Source: VRUE01 sp036276735
GTDB taxonomy: Bacteria > Actinomycetota > Thermoleophilia > Solirubrobacterales > 70-9
Assembly (NCBI GenBank): GCA_036276735.1
Contig: DASUOH010000026.1
Coordinates: 1 to 26,898 of the forward strand
DNA length: 26,898 nucleotides
Direction of reading: 5' to 3'
The position numbers and the translations under genes are program-made. Of this stretch, positions 9,365-15,900 are shown piece by piece. Each line of letters begins with the position of its first letter. The first letter of the stretch is position 1. The notes beneath the pieces were generated by a model. That model was not told the origin of the DNA. It did not search any database and was given only the letters and a program-made list of their open reading frames with translations.

Positions 9365-10381
9365 ATGGGCGAGACCGCTCCAGACCTGGCTTCGGGCCCG
9401 ACCAAGCCCGATCGCAACCTCGCCCTCGAGCTGGTGCGGGTCACCGAGGCCGCGGCGCTAGCCGCGGCGCGCTGGGTCGGGCGCGGCGACAAGATCGCCG
9501 CCGACCAGGCAGCGGTCGACGCGATGCGCCACGTGCTCGGCTCCGTCTCGATGGACGGCGTCGTCGTGATCGGCGAGGGCGAGAAGGACGAGGCGCCGAT
9601 GCTCTACAACGGCGAGCAGATCGGCGACGGCAGCCCGCCGGTCGTCGACATCGCCGTCGACCCGCTCGAGGGGACCCGCCTTTGTGCGCTCGGCATGCCG
9701 AGCGCCCTTGCGGTGATCGCCCTCGCCGAGCGCGGCTCGATGTTCGACCCCGGTCCCTGCGTCTACATGGAAAAGCTGGCGGGCGGCGAAGAGATCGCCG
9801 ACCTGCTCGACCTCGATCGGCCGCTGCCGGAGACGCTGAAGCTGGTCGCCGAGCGCAAGGGGGGGACTGTCGGCGACGTCACCGTCGTCATGCTCGACCG
9901 GCCCCGGCACGAGGAGGCGATGCGCGAGGTGCGCGAGGCCGGCGCCCGCATCCGCCTCATCACCGACGGCGACGTCTCCGCCGCCCTGCTCGCGGTCAGC
10001 GAGCGCTCCCCGGTCGACCTGCTCTGGGGGATCGGCGGCACCCCGGAGGGCGTGCTCTCCGCGGCGGCGCTCAAGTCGATGGGCGGCCAGCTGCTCGGCC
10101 GCCTCTGGCCGCGCAACGACGAGGAGCGCAGCGCGGCGCTCGACGCCGGCTACGACCTCGACCGCGTCCTCACCTGTCACGACCTCTGCTCCGGCGAAGA
10201 CGTCTTCTTCTCGGCCACCGGCGTCACCGACGGCGACGTCCTGCAGGGCGTCCGCTACCGCGGTGCCGGCACCACCACCGAATCGCTCGTGATGCGCTCG
10301 CGCTCGGGGACGGTGCGCCGGGTGCAGGCCCGCCATGATCGCGCCAAGCTGCGCGCGCTCATCGGCGAGCGCTACGGCTGA
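9365..10381 (+). CDS. glpX: class II fructose-1,6-bisphosphatase GlpX
   Basis: This enzyme removes the 1-phosphate from fructose-1,6-bisphosphate in gluconeogenesis and, in some bacteria, also acts on sedoheptulose bisphosphate. The 338-aa protein has the class II signatures RWVGRGDKIAADQAAVDAMR, VVIGEGEKDEAPMLYNGE, the metal-binding DPLEGT box, GGTPEGVLSAAALKSMGG and a late LTCHDLCSGEDVFFSATGVT. The length is typical. The start at ATG 9365 is supported by the -10 element just upstream and by ELVRVTEAAALAAARW beginning about residue 22. It is transcribed away from the LLM oxidoreductase and has no obvious metabolic partner here. The 151 bases after it hold the hipA2 regulatory region. Confidence 0.95.
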   Translation: MGETAPDLASGPTKPDRNLALELVRVTEAAALAAARWVGRGDKIAADQAAVDAMRHVLGSVSMDGVVVIGEGEKDEAPMLYNGEQIGDGSPPVVDIAVDPLEGTRLCALGMPSALAVIALAERGSMFDPGPCVYMEKLAGGEEIADLLDLDRPLPETLKLVAERKGGTVGDVTVVMLDRPRHEEAMREVREAGARIRLITDGDVSAALLAVSERSPVDLLWGIGGTPEGVLSAAALKSMGGQLLGRLWPRNDEERSAALDAGYDLDRVLTCHDLCSGEDVFFSATGVTDGDVLQGVRYRGAGTTTESLVMRSRSGTVRRVQARHDRAKLRALIGERYG

Positions 10382-10458
10382 GCCGCCTCCCGCGGCACCA
10401 TCTGGGCGCCTGTCGGACCCGCTGATCTGCCTGTCCCACGCCTGAGGACCGGGAGACC

Positions 10459-10520
10459 CCTGTACAGGAGCCCCTCCGGAGGTTTAGAGTCAGGAACGAG
10501 GGAGACCTAAATGTGACTCT
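10459..10520 (+). promoter_or_regulatory. hipA-like gene 2 control region: two 10-bp palindromes, -10-like hexamer and a spaced inverted repeat
   Basis: CCTGTACAGG (10459-10468) and CCTCCGGAGG (10473-10482) are perfect palindromes 4 bases apart. TAGAGT (10485-10490) follows and could be a -10, with TGTACA 18 bases before it as a poor -35. AGAGTCA (10486-10492) is repeated inverted as TGACTCT (10514-10520). Operator-like symmetry over a promoter is what an autoregulated toxin-antitoxin-type gene would show, but no HipB-type binding consensus is recognisable. Confidence 0.4.
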
Positions 10521-10532
10521 GGGAGGACTGAA

Positions 10533-11792
10533 GTGAGTCTTGACGTCTACCTGCATGGGGAGAGGATCGGCGACTTGACGCCGACGGGCGCCGGCGCCGG
10601 TTACGAATTCCGCTACTCGCACAACGCGCTGGAGCGGTACGGAAGAGGGGTGGCGTTGCTGAGCAACTCCTTGCCAACCACCGAGGAGCCGTTCAGTCCC
10701 GACGCCAGCCGCGCCTACGTCGAGGGTCTGTTGCCGGAGGGCCCGCGTCGACTCGCGCTGGCGCGCGAGCTGGCGATCGATCCCGACGACGGCTACGCGT
10801 TGATCGCGGCGCTGGGGGCCGATTGCGTCGGCGGTGTGTCGTTCCAGCCGCCGATGGCGCCGCCGCCCTGCCCGGCCGGCGCGCGACCCAGCTGGGCCAC
10901 CGAGGAGGAGCTGGAAGAGCTGGTCGTCGGTCCACCGCGCCGCCTGCTCGATCCGGCTCGTCCGCAGAGGATGCGTGCGGCCTTGCCCGGCGTGCGGCAC
11001 AAGCTCAGCCTGGCGCGGCTGGCTGGCGCCGAGCGCTGGGCCTGGCCGGACGCCGACCTGCCGAGCACCCACATCGTCAAGCCGGAGAGCGGCGAGCACC
11101 CGGAAATGGTCGTCAACGAGATGTTCTGCACCAGCGTCGCGGCGGAGGCCGGCCTGCTGGTCGCGCCGGCCTGGATCGAGGAGATCGCCGGCCGTCCCTG
11201 CCTGGTCAGCGAGCGCTTCGACCGGACGACGGCCCGGCCCGAGCTGCGCCGGCTCCACCAGGAGAGCCTCTGTCAGGCACTCAGCTTCGCGCCCGGCAGC
11301 GACGAGACGAACGAGGATGCCGAGGGGCCGGAGTTTGCGGAAGCGGCCGGACTGCTGCGCGCGGTCGGCACGGAGGAGCGGGTCCTCGACCTGGTCGCCC
11401 TGGCGCTCTGCAACTACATCCTCGGCAACGGCGACTGCCATGGCGAGAACGTGGCCTTGATCTCCACGCCGACCAGTTCGACGCTCGCGCCCTTCTACGA
11501 CCTCGTCTCGACCGCGGTCTACGACGACCTGACGCACATCGGGCTGGTCGTCGCCGACGACTACGACGAGACCGCCTACTTGCTGGAACTGGCGATGATC
11601 TGCGAAGAAGCGAAGATCGACTTCGAGCGCTGTCGGCAGCTGGCGGCAAGCGTCTCCGAGAAGATGGCCGCCGCGCTGAAGGCGGTCGCCGCCCGGGCGC
11701 GGCAAGACGGTTGGCACGCGTCGGTGATTGACGGCATCGTGGAGATCGCCGCCGAACGTGCCGTCAACCTGGGCTACGAGGTTCAGTACTGA
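10533..11792 (+). CDS. HipA-like Ser/Thr kinase, copy 2
   Basis: A 419-aa paralogue of copy 1, similar along its whole length (SLDVYLHGERIG; YVEGLLPEGPRR; DLPSTHIVKPES; NEMFCTSV). Kinase landmarks are Lys183, ERFDR at 227-231, HQESLCQAL at 242-250, GNGDCHGEN with Asp301 and Asn306, and LAPFYDL with Asp323. The loop is AALPGVRHK, again with Ala (150) in place of the autophosphorylated Ser of HipA. The start is GTG 10533, five bases after GGGAGGA, and it gives the same N-terminus as copy 1. The stop is followed after three bases by the start of copy 3, so the two are one transcription unit. No HipB is encoded before it. Substrate and partner are unknown. Confidence 0.9.
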   Translation: MSLDVYLHGERIGDLTPTGAGAGYEFRYSHNALERYGRGVALLSNSLPTTEEPFSPDASRAYVEGLLPEGPRRLALARELAIDPDDGYALIAALGADCVGGVSFQPPMAPPPCPAGARPSWATEEELEELVVGPPRRLLDPARPQRMRAALPGVRHKLSLARLAGAERWAWPDADLPSTHIVKPESGEHPEMVVNEMFCTSVAAEAGLLVAPAWIEEIAGRPCLVSERFDRTTARPELRRLHQESLCQALSFAPGSDETNEDAEGPEFAEAAGLLRAVGTEERVLDLVALALCNYILGNGDCHGENVALISTPTSSTLAPFYDLVSTAVYDDLTHIGLVVADDYDETAYLLELAMICEEAKIDFERCRQLAASVSEKMAAALKAVAARARQDGWHASVIDGIVEIAAERAVNLGYEVQY

Positions 11793-11795
11793 GCG

Positions 11796-12986
11796 ATGCA
11801 GCCGCTTGACGTCTGCCTGCACGGCGAACGGGTGGCGACGCTCGCAGCGACGGTCGACGGCGGTTACGAGCTGGCCTACGACGCCGAGGTGGTTGCGCGG
11901 CGGGAGTCGATACCGGTTCCGCTGAGCCAGTCGATGCCGGTCCGGCCCGAGCCCTACAGCCCCGACACGACGCGAGCCTTCGTCGAGGGGCTGCTGCCGC
12001 AGGGGCCGTGGCGAGAAGAGCTTGCCACTCGGCTCGGGCTCGACCCGGCCGACGGTCTGGCGCTGTTGGGAGCGCTCGGTTACGACTGTCCGGGGGCCGT
12101 CACCTTTGGCACCGCCGACGAGCAGTCGCGAGACGCCGCCGTCGCCACCTCGCTGGTCGCGCTCGGGGGCGATCGCGAGAAGTACGGCCTGGTGCGGCGC
12201 AGCCTCGGCGGGACGTGGGAGAAACCGCGCCCCGGTCTACCGAGCACGCACGTCGTCAAGCCCGAACCGGACGACCTGCCCGAACTCGTCGCCAACGAGA
12301 TGTTCTGCACGGCGGCCTTCCGGCAGGCCGGGCTGCCAGCCGCCAAGGCGACGATGGAGACGATTGGCGGTCGGCGCTGCCTCGTCTCACAGCGCTTCGA
12401 CGTTGTCTGGAATGGGGGCGTCCCCGAGCGCCTCCATCAGGAGACGCTTTGCCAGGTGCTCGGGATCGCACCGGACCCGGACCCTGGCGCGGCCGAGGAC
12501 GACGCGCCGTGCTTTGCCGAAGCGGCCGGGCTGCTGCGGGCACTCGGGCTCGAGCGCGAGGTATCGACCCTCATCCACGCCGCCTTCGGCAACTACGTCC
12601 TCGGGAACGGCGACCCGCACGGCCGCAACTTCGCGCTCCTGTTCCGCGGTGGGCGCATCCAGCTGGCGCTCTACGACCTCACCTCGACGCTCGTCTACGG
12701 CGATTCGAACGAGGTCGGCATGGTGCTGCCCGACGACCTCGATGTCACAACGTACCTTCTGGGCCTCTGCCGGGTCGCCGAAGAATGCGGGATCGACCCG
12801 GACATCTTCCACATCCAGGCCAGCTGCGCGTTGAAGTACGTCTGCGACGCGATCCAAATCGTCGCGGAGCGAGCCGAGGCCCAGGGCTGGCACGAGCCGG
12901 TGATCGACCGCATCTTCGAGGTGGCCCAGGACCGAGCCGGCCGCTGTGCCGAACGGCTCTTGCTCTGGGACCATCTGGACATGTAA
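11796..12986 (+). CDS. HipA-like Ser/Thr kinase, copy 3 (divergent)
   Basis: A 396-aa third paralogue, shorter because the link between N-domain and kinase core is reduced. It keeps PSTHVVKPE (Lys155), HQETLCQVLG at 214-223, GNGDPHGRN with Asp273 and Asn278, and an Asp (294) in the metal-binding position. It departs from the other two copies in three places: the loop reads ALGGDREK, RFD is followed by Val instead of Arg, and the block before Asp294 is LALYDL, one residue shorter than LAPFYDL. The start ATG 11796 lies 3 bases after the copy 2 stop and has no Shine-Dalgarno sequence, so translation probably depends on coupling. It ends in an AT-richer stretch that carries the promoter of the next gene. 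Confidence 0.88.
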   Translation: MQPLDVCLHGERVATLAATVDGGYELAYDAEVVARRESIPVPLSQSMPVRPEPYSPDTTRAFVEGLLPQGPWREELATRLGLDPADGLALLGALGYDCPGAVTFGTADEQSRDAAVATSLVALGGDREKYGLVRRSLGGTWEKPRPGLPSTHVVKPEPDDLPELVANEMFCTAAFRQAGLPAAKATMETIGGRRCLVSQRFDVVWNGGVPERLHQETLCQVLGIAPDPDPGAAEDDAPCFAEAAGLLRALGLEREVSTLIHAAFGNYVLGNGDPHGRNFALLFRGGRIQLALYDLTSTLVYGDSNEVGMVLPDDLDVTTYLLGLCRVAEECGIDPDIFHIQASCALKYVCDAIQIVAERAEAQGWHEPVIDRIFEVAQDRAGRCAERLLLWDHLDM

Positions 12987-13001
12987 TGGGTACCAGACTA
13001 A

Positions 13002-13031
13002 TTCCCAAGTAAAACTGATCTGTGTCATAAT
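13002..13031 (+). promoter_or_regulatory. candidate promoter of the double winged-helix gene
   Basis: TTCCCA (13002-13007) and CATAAT (13026-13031) are separated by 18 bases in an AT-rich gap. The start codon is 8 nt after the -10 hexamer, so the transcript would be essentially leaderless. GGTGGTGG directly before the ATG is too close to serve as a normal Shine-Dalgarno sequence. Confidence 0.45.
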
Positions 13032-13039
13032 GGTGGTGG

Positions 13040-14020
13040 ATGCTCGCAGGGTCTATCGGGCTGGAGGTGGAGGGGCCGGGGGCGCGAACCCTCAGTCTCC
13101 TCGCGACGCCGCTGACGGTGGCCGTCCTCGAGGAGCTGGCGCTCGGAGCCCGGCGGCTGGTCGAGTTGCGCCGGGGGATCGGCTCGCCTCCGCAGACGAC
13201 GCTGCGGGCGCGCGTCAGGGAGCTCAGCGACGTCGGCGCGGTGGCAAAGCGGCGCCTGCACCCCTTCCCGAGCGTGCGCGAGCACGTGCTGACGAACGGG
13301 GCGGGGACCGAACTGCGCTTCGTTGCGCACACCCTGGAGAGCTGGCTCAGGGGAGCGCCTGACGGTCCCTTGGAGCTGGGCGGCGAGCGGGCTCATGCCG
13401 CCGTCAAGGCGCTCGCCGACGCCTGGTCGGGGGGAATCCTGCGGTTCGTCGCCGAGCGACCGACGACCCTCTCGGAGTTGGACGCGGCGATCGACGGGCT
13501 GAGCCGGCAGTCGCTCGAGCGGCGGCTGCTCGCTCTCAGTGAAGCCGGCCTGGTCGAGGTTGCGGGAGGTGAGCGGGAGCCGTCCTATCGCGCCACGGAA
13601 TGGCTGCGCCGGGCCGCCGCTCCGCTGGTCACCGCGATCCGTTGGGAGCGCAAGCACCAGGAGGCGATCACGCCGCCCGTCGGCGTCGCCGAGGCGGAGA
13701 CGGGCATGCTGCTGGCGCTACCGTTGCTGCGGCTGCCGGCGGAGGTGTCCGGTCGGTGTCGCCTCGGCGTCGAGATCGAAAGGGGCGGCGAACGGCGCCT
13801 CGCCGGCGTCACCGTGCGGGTCGAGGGCGGGGAGGTCGTCTCCTGTCGACCCCGACTGGAGAGGGAGGCCGAGGCGTCGGCGAGCGGGCCGCCGTCGGCG
13901 TGGCAGCGGGTGGCGATCGAAGCGAGTCCCGAGCGGCTCGAACTGGGCGGTGAGACGCGGCTCGTGCGGGCGGTGCTGGACGGCCTCAACCGCACCCTTT
14001 TTCCTCCTCGATTGATATAA
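13040..14020 (+). CDS. tandem winged-helix (HxlR-like) regulator with C-terminal SCP2-like domain
   Basis: The 326-aa protein appears to contain two HxlR/ArsR-like winged helices in series. The first spans about 17-105 (LSLLATPLTVAVLEELALGARRLVE start, then TTLRARVRELSDVGAV). The second spans about 120-200 (KALADAWSGGILRFVAE start, then RQSLERRLLALSEAGLVEV). The remainder (about 215-320) is a beta-rich domain that may be SCP2-like, as in some long HxlR relatives; that is my reading of its pattern. DNA binding and regulation of neighbouring genes are therefore likely. It starts 53 bases after hipA-like gene 3 from its own promoter, and the methyltransferase gene follows 12 bases after the stop. 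The two wings could bind a site without dimerising. Its ligand and targets cannot be told. Confidence 0.75.
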   Translation: MLAGSIGLEVEGPGARTLSLLATPLTVAVLEELALGARRLVELRRGIGSPPQTTLRARVRELSDVGAVAKRRLHPFPSVREHVLTNGAGTELRFVAHTLESWLRGAPDGPLELGGERAHAAVKALADAWSGGILRFVAERPTTLSELDAAIDGLSRQSLERRLLALSEAGLVEVAGGEREPSYRATEWLRRAAAPLVTAIRWERKHQEAITPPVGVAEAETGMLLALPLLRLPAEVSGRCRLGVEIERGGERRLAGVTVRVEGGEVVSCRPRLEREAEASASGPPSAWQRVAIEASPERLELGGETRLVRAVLDGLNRTLFPPRLI

Positions 14021-14021
14021 G
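14016..14021 (+). promoter_or_regulatory. candidate -10 element for the methyltransferase gene
   Basis: TATAAG overlaps the stop codon of the upstream regulator and ends 11 nt before the methyltransferase ATG. The placement matches the -10-like hexamers at glpX and egtB. No clear -35 element is seen, and read-through from the regulator gene would also serve. Confidence 0.3.
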
Positions 14022-14032
14022 GTTTCAGAGCG

Positions 14033-14812
14033 ATGGGGAGCGCCGGAGCAGAAGTCGAAGTCCCACCCGACTGGTACCGGTCGGGCTTCCCGGCCGACAC
14101 GACGGCGCAGATGCCGTGGGCCGATCGCACCACGGCCGAAGTCGACCGCGCCCTGGGGATGCTGCGGCCGCAGGGAGGCGAGCGGATCCTCGACCTCGCC
14201 TGCGGAATCGGCCGTCACTCGATCGAGCTGGCCCAGCGCGGCTTCGACGTCGTCGGAATCGATATATCGGAGGAGCTGCTGGAGATCGCTCGACGCGAGG
14301 CGGAGGCCCAGTCGCTGGCGGTCGAGTTCAAGGCGGCCGACCTGCGGCAGCTCGACCTGCAGGACGAGTTCGACATCGTCCTCAGCCTCAACGACGGCGC
14401 CGTCGGCTACTTCGAGACCGACGAGGAGAACTACCGCACCTTCGAGGTCGTCGCGCAGGCGCTGCGCTCGGGCGGCGGGCACCTGATGCAGCTGCCCAAC
14501 GTCCTGCACGCCGAAAAGCACCTGCCCCAGCGCAACTGGATCGCCGGCGAGGCCACCCTGGAACTCAGCGACCACCGCTGGAACAAGAAGGAGCGCTACC
14601 TCGAAGGCTTCACGGTGCCTATCCCGCTAGGCGAGGTGCTCGAGAAGATCGAGCCGATCCCCTTCCGCCAGCGCCTCTACACGGTCGACGAGCTGAAAGA
14701 CCTCTACGAGTCGGTCGACATGCGCCTCACCAACGTCTTCCGCGGCACCGGCAAGCCCCGCATGCCGCGCGACAACCAGTTCGAGATCTTCGTCGAGGGC
14801 CGGAAGGAGTAA
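14033..14812 (+). CDS. class I SAM-dependent methyltransferase
   Basis: A 259-aa protein with the class I methyltransferase fold. Motif I is ILDLACGIGRHSIELAQRG (about 52-70), the acidic end of beta-2 is VVGIDIS (about 73-79), and post-motif segments are FKAADLRQLD and FDIVLSLNDGAVGYF. The N-terminal WYRSGFPADT segment occurs in methyltransferases often annotated only as class I SAM-dependent. The C-terminal half (FTVPIPLGEVLEKIEPIPFRQRLY) is likely the substrate cap. The substrate cannot be predicted. It sits 12 bases behind the winged-helix regulator gene and may share its transcript. Confidence 0.85.
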   Translation: MGSAGAEVEVPPDWYRSGFPADTTAQMPWADRTTAEVDRALGMLRPQGGERILDLACGIGRHSIELAQRGFDVVGIDISEELLEIARREAEAQSLAVEFKAADLRQLDLQDEFDIVLSLNDGAVGYFETDEENYRTFEVVAQALRSGGGHLMQLPNVLHAEKHLPQRNWIAGEATLELSDHRWNKKERYLEGFTVPIPLGEVLEKIEPIPFRQRLYTVDELKDLYESVDMRLTNVFRGTGKPRMPRDNQFEIFVEGRKE

Positions 14813-14820
14813 GCGTAGCC

Positions 14821-14848
14821 TTTCCGCCACGCTGGGCGGCGGCGGAAA
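14821..14848. repeat. 8-bp hairpin after the methyltransferase gene
   Basis: TTTCCGCC (14821-14828) and GGCGGAAA (14841-14848) are reverse complements around a 12-base loop, 8 bases after the methyltransferase stop. On the plus strand it is followed by A residues, not T, so it is not a classical intrinsic terminator. It may still end or stabilise the upstream transcript. Confidence 0.35.
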
Positions 14849-14882
14849 AACACTCGGTACTTCGGTGGTCTTGCATTAGGCC

Positions 14883-15062
14883 GTGCTCCATGTCGAAGCC
14901 AACCTGCTGGAGAAGATCTGGCTCTCCAAGGGCGAGGCGATCGACCTGATCGAGCAGCACTGGAACGAGCCGATCCGCCACGTCGACGGCACCCGGATGA
15001 CGATTCTCTCCTGCGAGTGCCCCGAGGAGTCGGAGGCGGTGCCCTTCCAGCGCCTCCTATAG
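14883..15062 (+). CDS. small hypothetical protein (59 aa)
   Basis: An open frame in the 345-base gap between the methyltransferase and lipoprotein genes. It starts at GTG 14883 (an in-frame TAG lies 6 bases upstream at 14877) and ends with TAG at 15060-15062. The translation begins MLHVEANLLEKIWL, continues with GEAIDLIEQHWNEPIRH and ends PFQRLL. It has a credible amphipathic helical pattern, two Cys (CEC at 44-46) and G/C-rich third positions like the neighbouring genes. No Shine-Dalgarno sequence is present, and CATTAG (14873-14878) could be a -10 for a leaderless message. I do not recognise a family. It could be a real small protein or the tail of a decayed gene. Confidence 0.55.
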   Translation: MLHVEANLLEKIWLSKGEAIDLIEQHWNEPIRHVDGTRMTILSCECPEESEAVPFQRLL

Positions 15063-15157
15063 GGAAGCGGACTGACCGCAACTGCGTAGGCCGCGCTCGA
15101 CGAGCCAGCGTTAAGACTCTTCGATTAGACTAATTCTTTTCTATTGGAGGAGGAGAG

Positions 15158-15685
15158 ATGCATGTCCGTTTGACGATCGTGTCCGCTGTCATGGTGGCCC
15201 TCGCGGTCGCCGTGGCTGGATGCGGCGACGATGACGACGCCAGTGGCGATTCGAGTTCCACCGAGCTGACCACGTCTTCGCTTACCAAAGCGCAGTACCT
15301 GAAAAAAGCGAACCAAGCCTGCTTCGACGAGCGCTCTCAGCTGACGAAGAAGATCAAAGCCTACAAAGAGGGGATCGAGCGACCTCAGGAAAAACGACTT
15401 TTGGAAACCAAGCAATATCAAGGTTTCGTCGACGACGTGCTGCTTCCGACCTATGAAGCTGAGCTCGCTGCCGTTCGCGCCCTTGGAGCGCCCAGCGGTG
15501 AGGAGCGGCGCCTGGAGGCCCTGCTCGCCGCGCAGCAGCAAGGGCTCGACGAGGTGGCGGCGCAGGACGGCATCGAAACCTTCGAACCGATCGAATTCGC
15601 CTTCGCGCAAGGGAGCCGGATGGCGTTGGCCTACGGCCTTACCGAATGCGCAGTCAGCCTCCCGCCGGAGCGAAGCGGCGGTTGA
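15158..15685 (+). CDS. small lipoprotein, copy 1
   Basis: The 175-aa precursor has an n-region (MHVRLTI), a hydrophobic stretch and a lipobox VAGC, with Cys at about 22. Export by Sec, lipidation and anchoring outside the membrane are therefore expected. After the acidic, Ser/Thr-rich linker (GDDDDASGDSSS) comes a helical domain. It has one Cys early (ANQACFDER) and one late (LTECAVS) that could pair, plus the central motif PTYEAELAAVRALGAPSGEERR. The protein at 26114 is a clear paralogue with the same lipobox, the same two Cys and the same central motif. The strong GGAGGAGGA lies just before the ATG. The function is unknown, and no catalytic motif is visible. Confidence 0.85.
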   Translation: MHVRLTIVSAVMVALAVAVAGCGDDDDASGDSSSTELTTSSLTKAQYLKKANQACFDERSQLTKKIKAYKEGIERPQEKRLLETKQYQGFVDDVLLPTYEAELAAVRALGAPSGEERRLEALLAAQQQGLDEVAAQDGIETFEPIEFAFAQGSRMALAYGLTECAVSLPPERSGG

Positions 15686-15696
15686 GCCACGGTTAT

Positions 15697-15900
15697 GCGC
15701 GCCGATCTGTGGGGACGCCGGTCAGCGCACACGGAGCTTCCTCCCACGAAGTTTGCAGGCAAAAGTGAAGATGCAGATCATGGGTCAACCGCAAGAGAGG
15801 CCAATGGGCAAGTTTTCCTGGGCTAATCCGGCTGGAGCGGTTATGGATCGGATGTCCCTCAGATGGAGGGGGATGGGAATCCACAGGAAAGGAATAAGGG
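15697..15900 (+). promoter_or_regulatory. structured leader element, copy A
   Basis: This gap between the lipoprotein stop and the secreted-protein start is repeated at 24451 and 26654. Hairpin 1 pairs GCGCCGATC (15699-15707) with GGTCAGCGC (15720-15728), and its loop ends in GGGACGCC. ACACGGA follows. Hairpin 2 has core TTTGC (15752-15756) with GCAAA (15759-15763), extended by CAC/GTG. A third small hairpin (CCCTC/GAGGG, near 15856-15870) precedes the ribosome-binding region AGGAAAGG. It may be a 5' leader RNA, a regulator-binding region or a terminator plus promoter. No known riboswitch consensus was recognised. Confidence 0.6.

Noticed and set aside
13040..14020. HipB antitoxin encoded by the gene after the HipA cluster
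   Set aside because: The protein is 326 aa with winged-helix domains, not the small HTH_3/Cro-like fold of HipB. A functional stand-in role remains open as a finding.
14821..14850. intrinsic terminator of the methyltransferase gene
   Set aside because: The stem is followed by A residues on the plus strand; the T-run on the minus strand precedes the stem, so neither orientation fits.
15697..15770. c-di-GMP-I (GEMM) riboswitch, because GGGACGC, GCACACGG and GGCAAA occur close together
   Set aside because: In GEMM-I the order is CACAGGGCAAACC, a hairpin, then GGACGCAAAGCC. Here the order is reversed and GGGACGCC lies inside a hairpin loop, so the resemblance is probably chance.
15697..15770. 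mini-ykkC (guanidine-II) riboswitch, because two small hairpins with ACG in a loop are present
   Set aside because: That motif needs ACGR in both loops. Here the first loop has ACGC and the second only AG or AGC.
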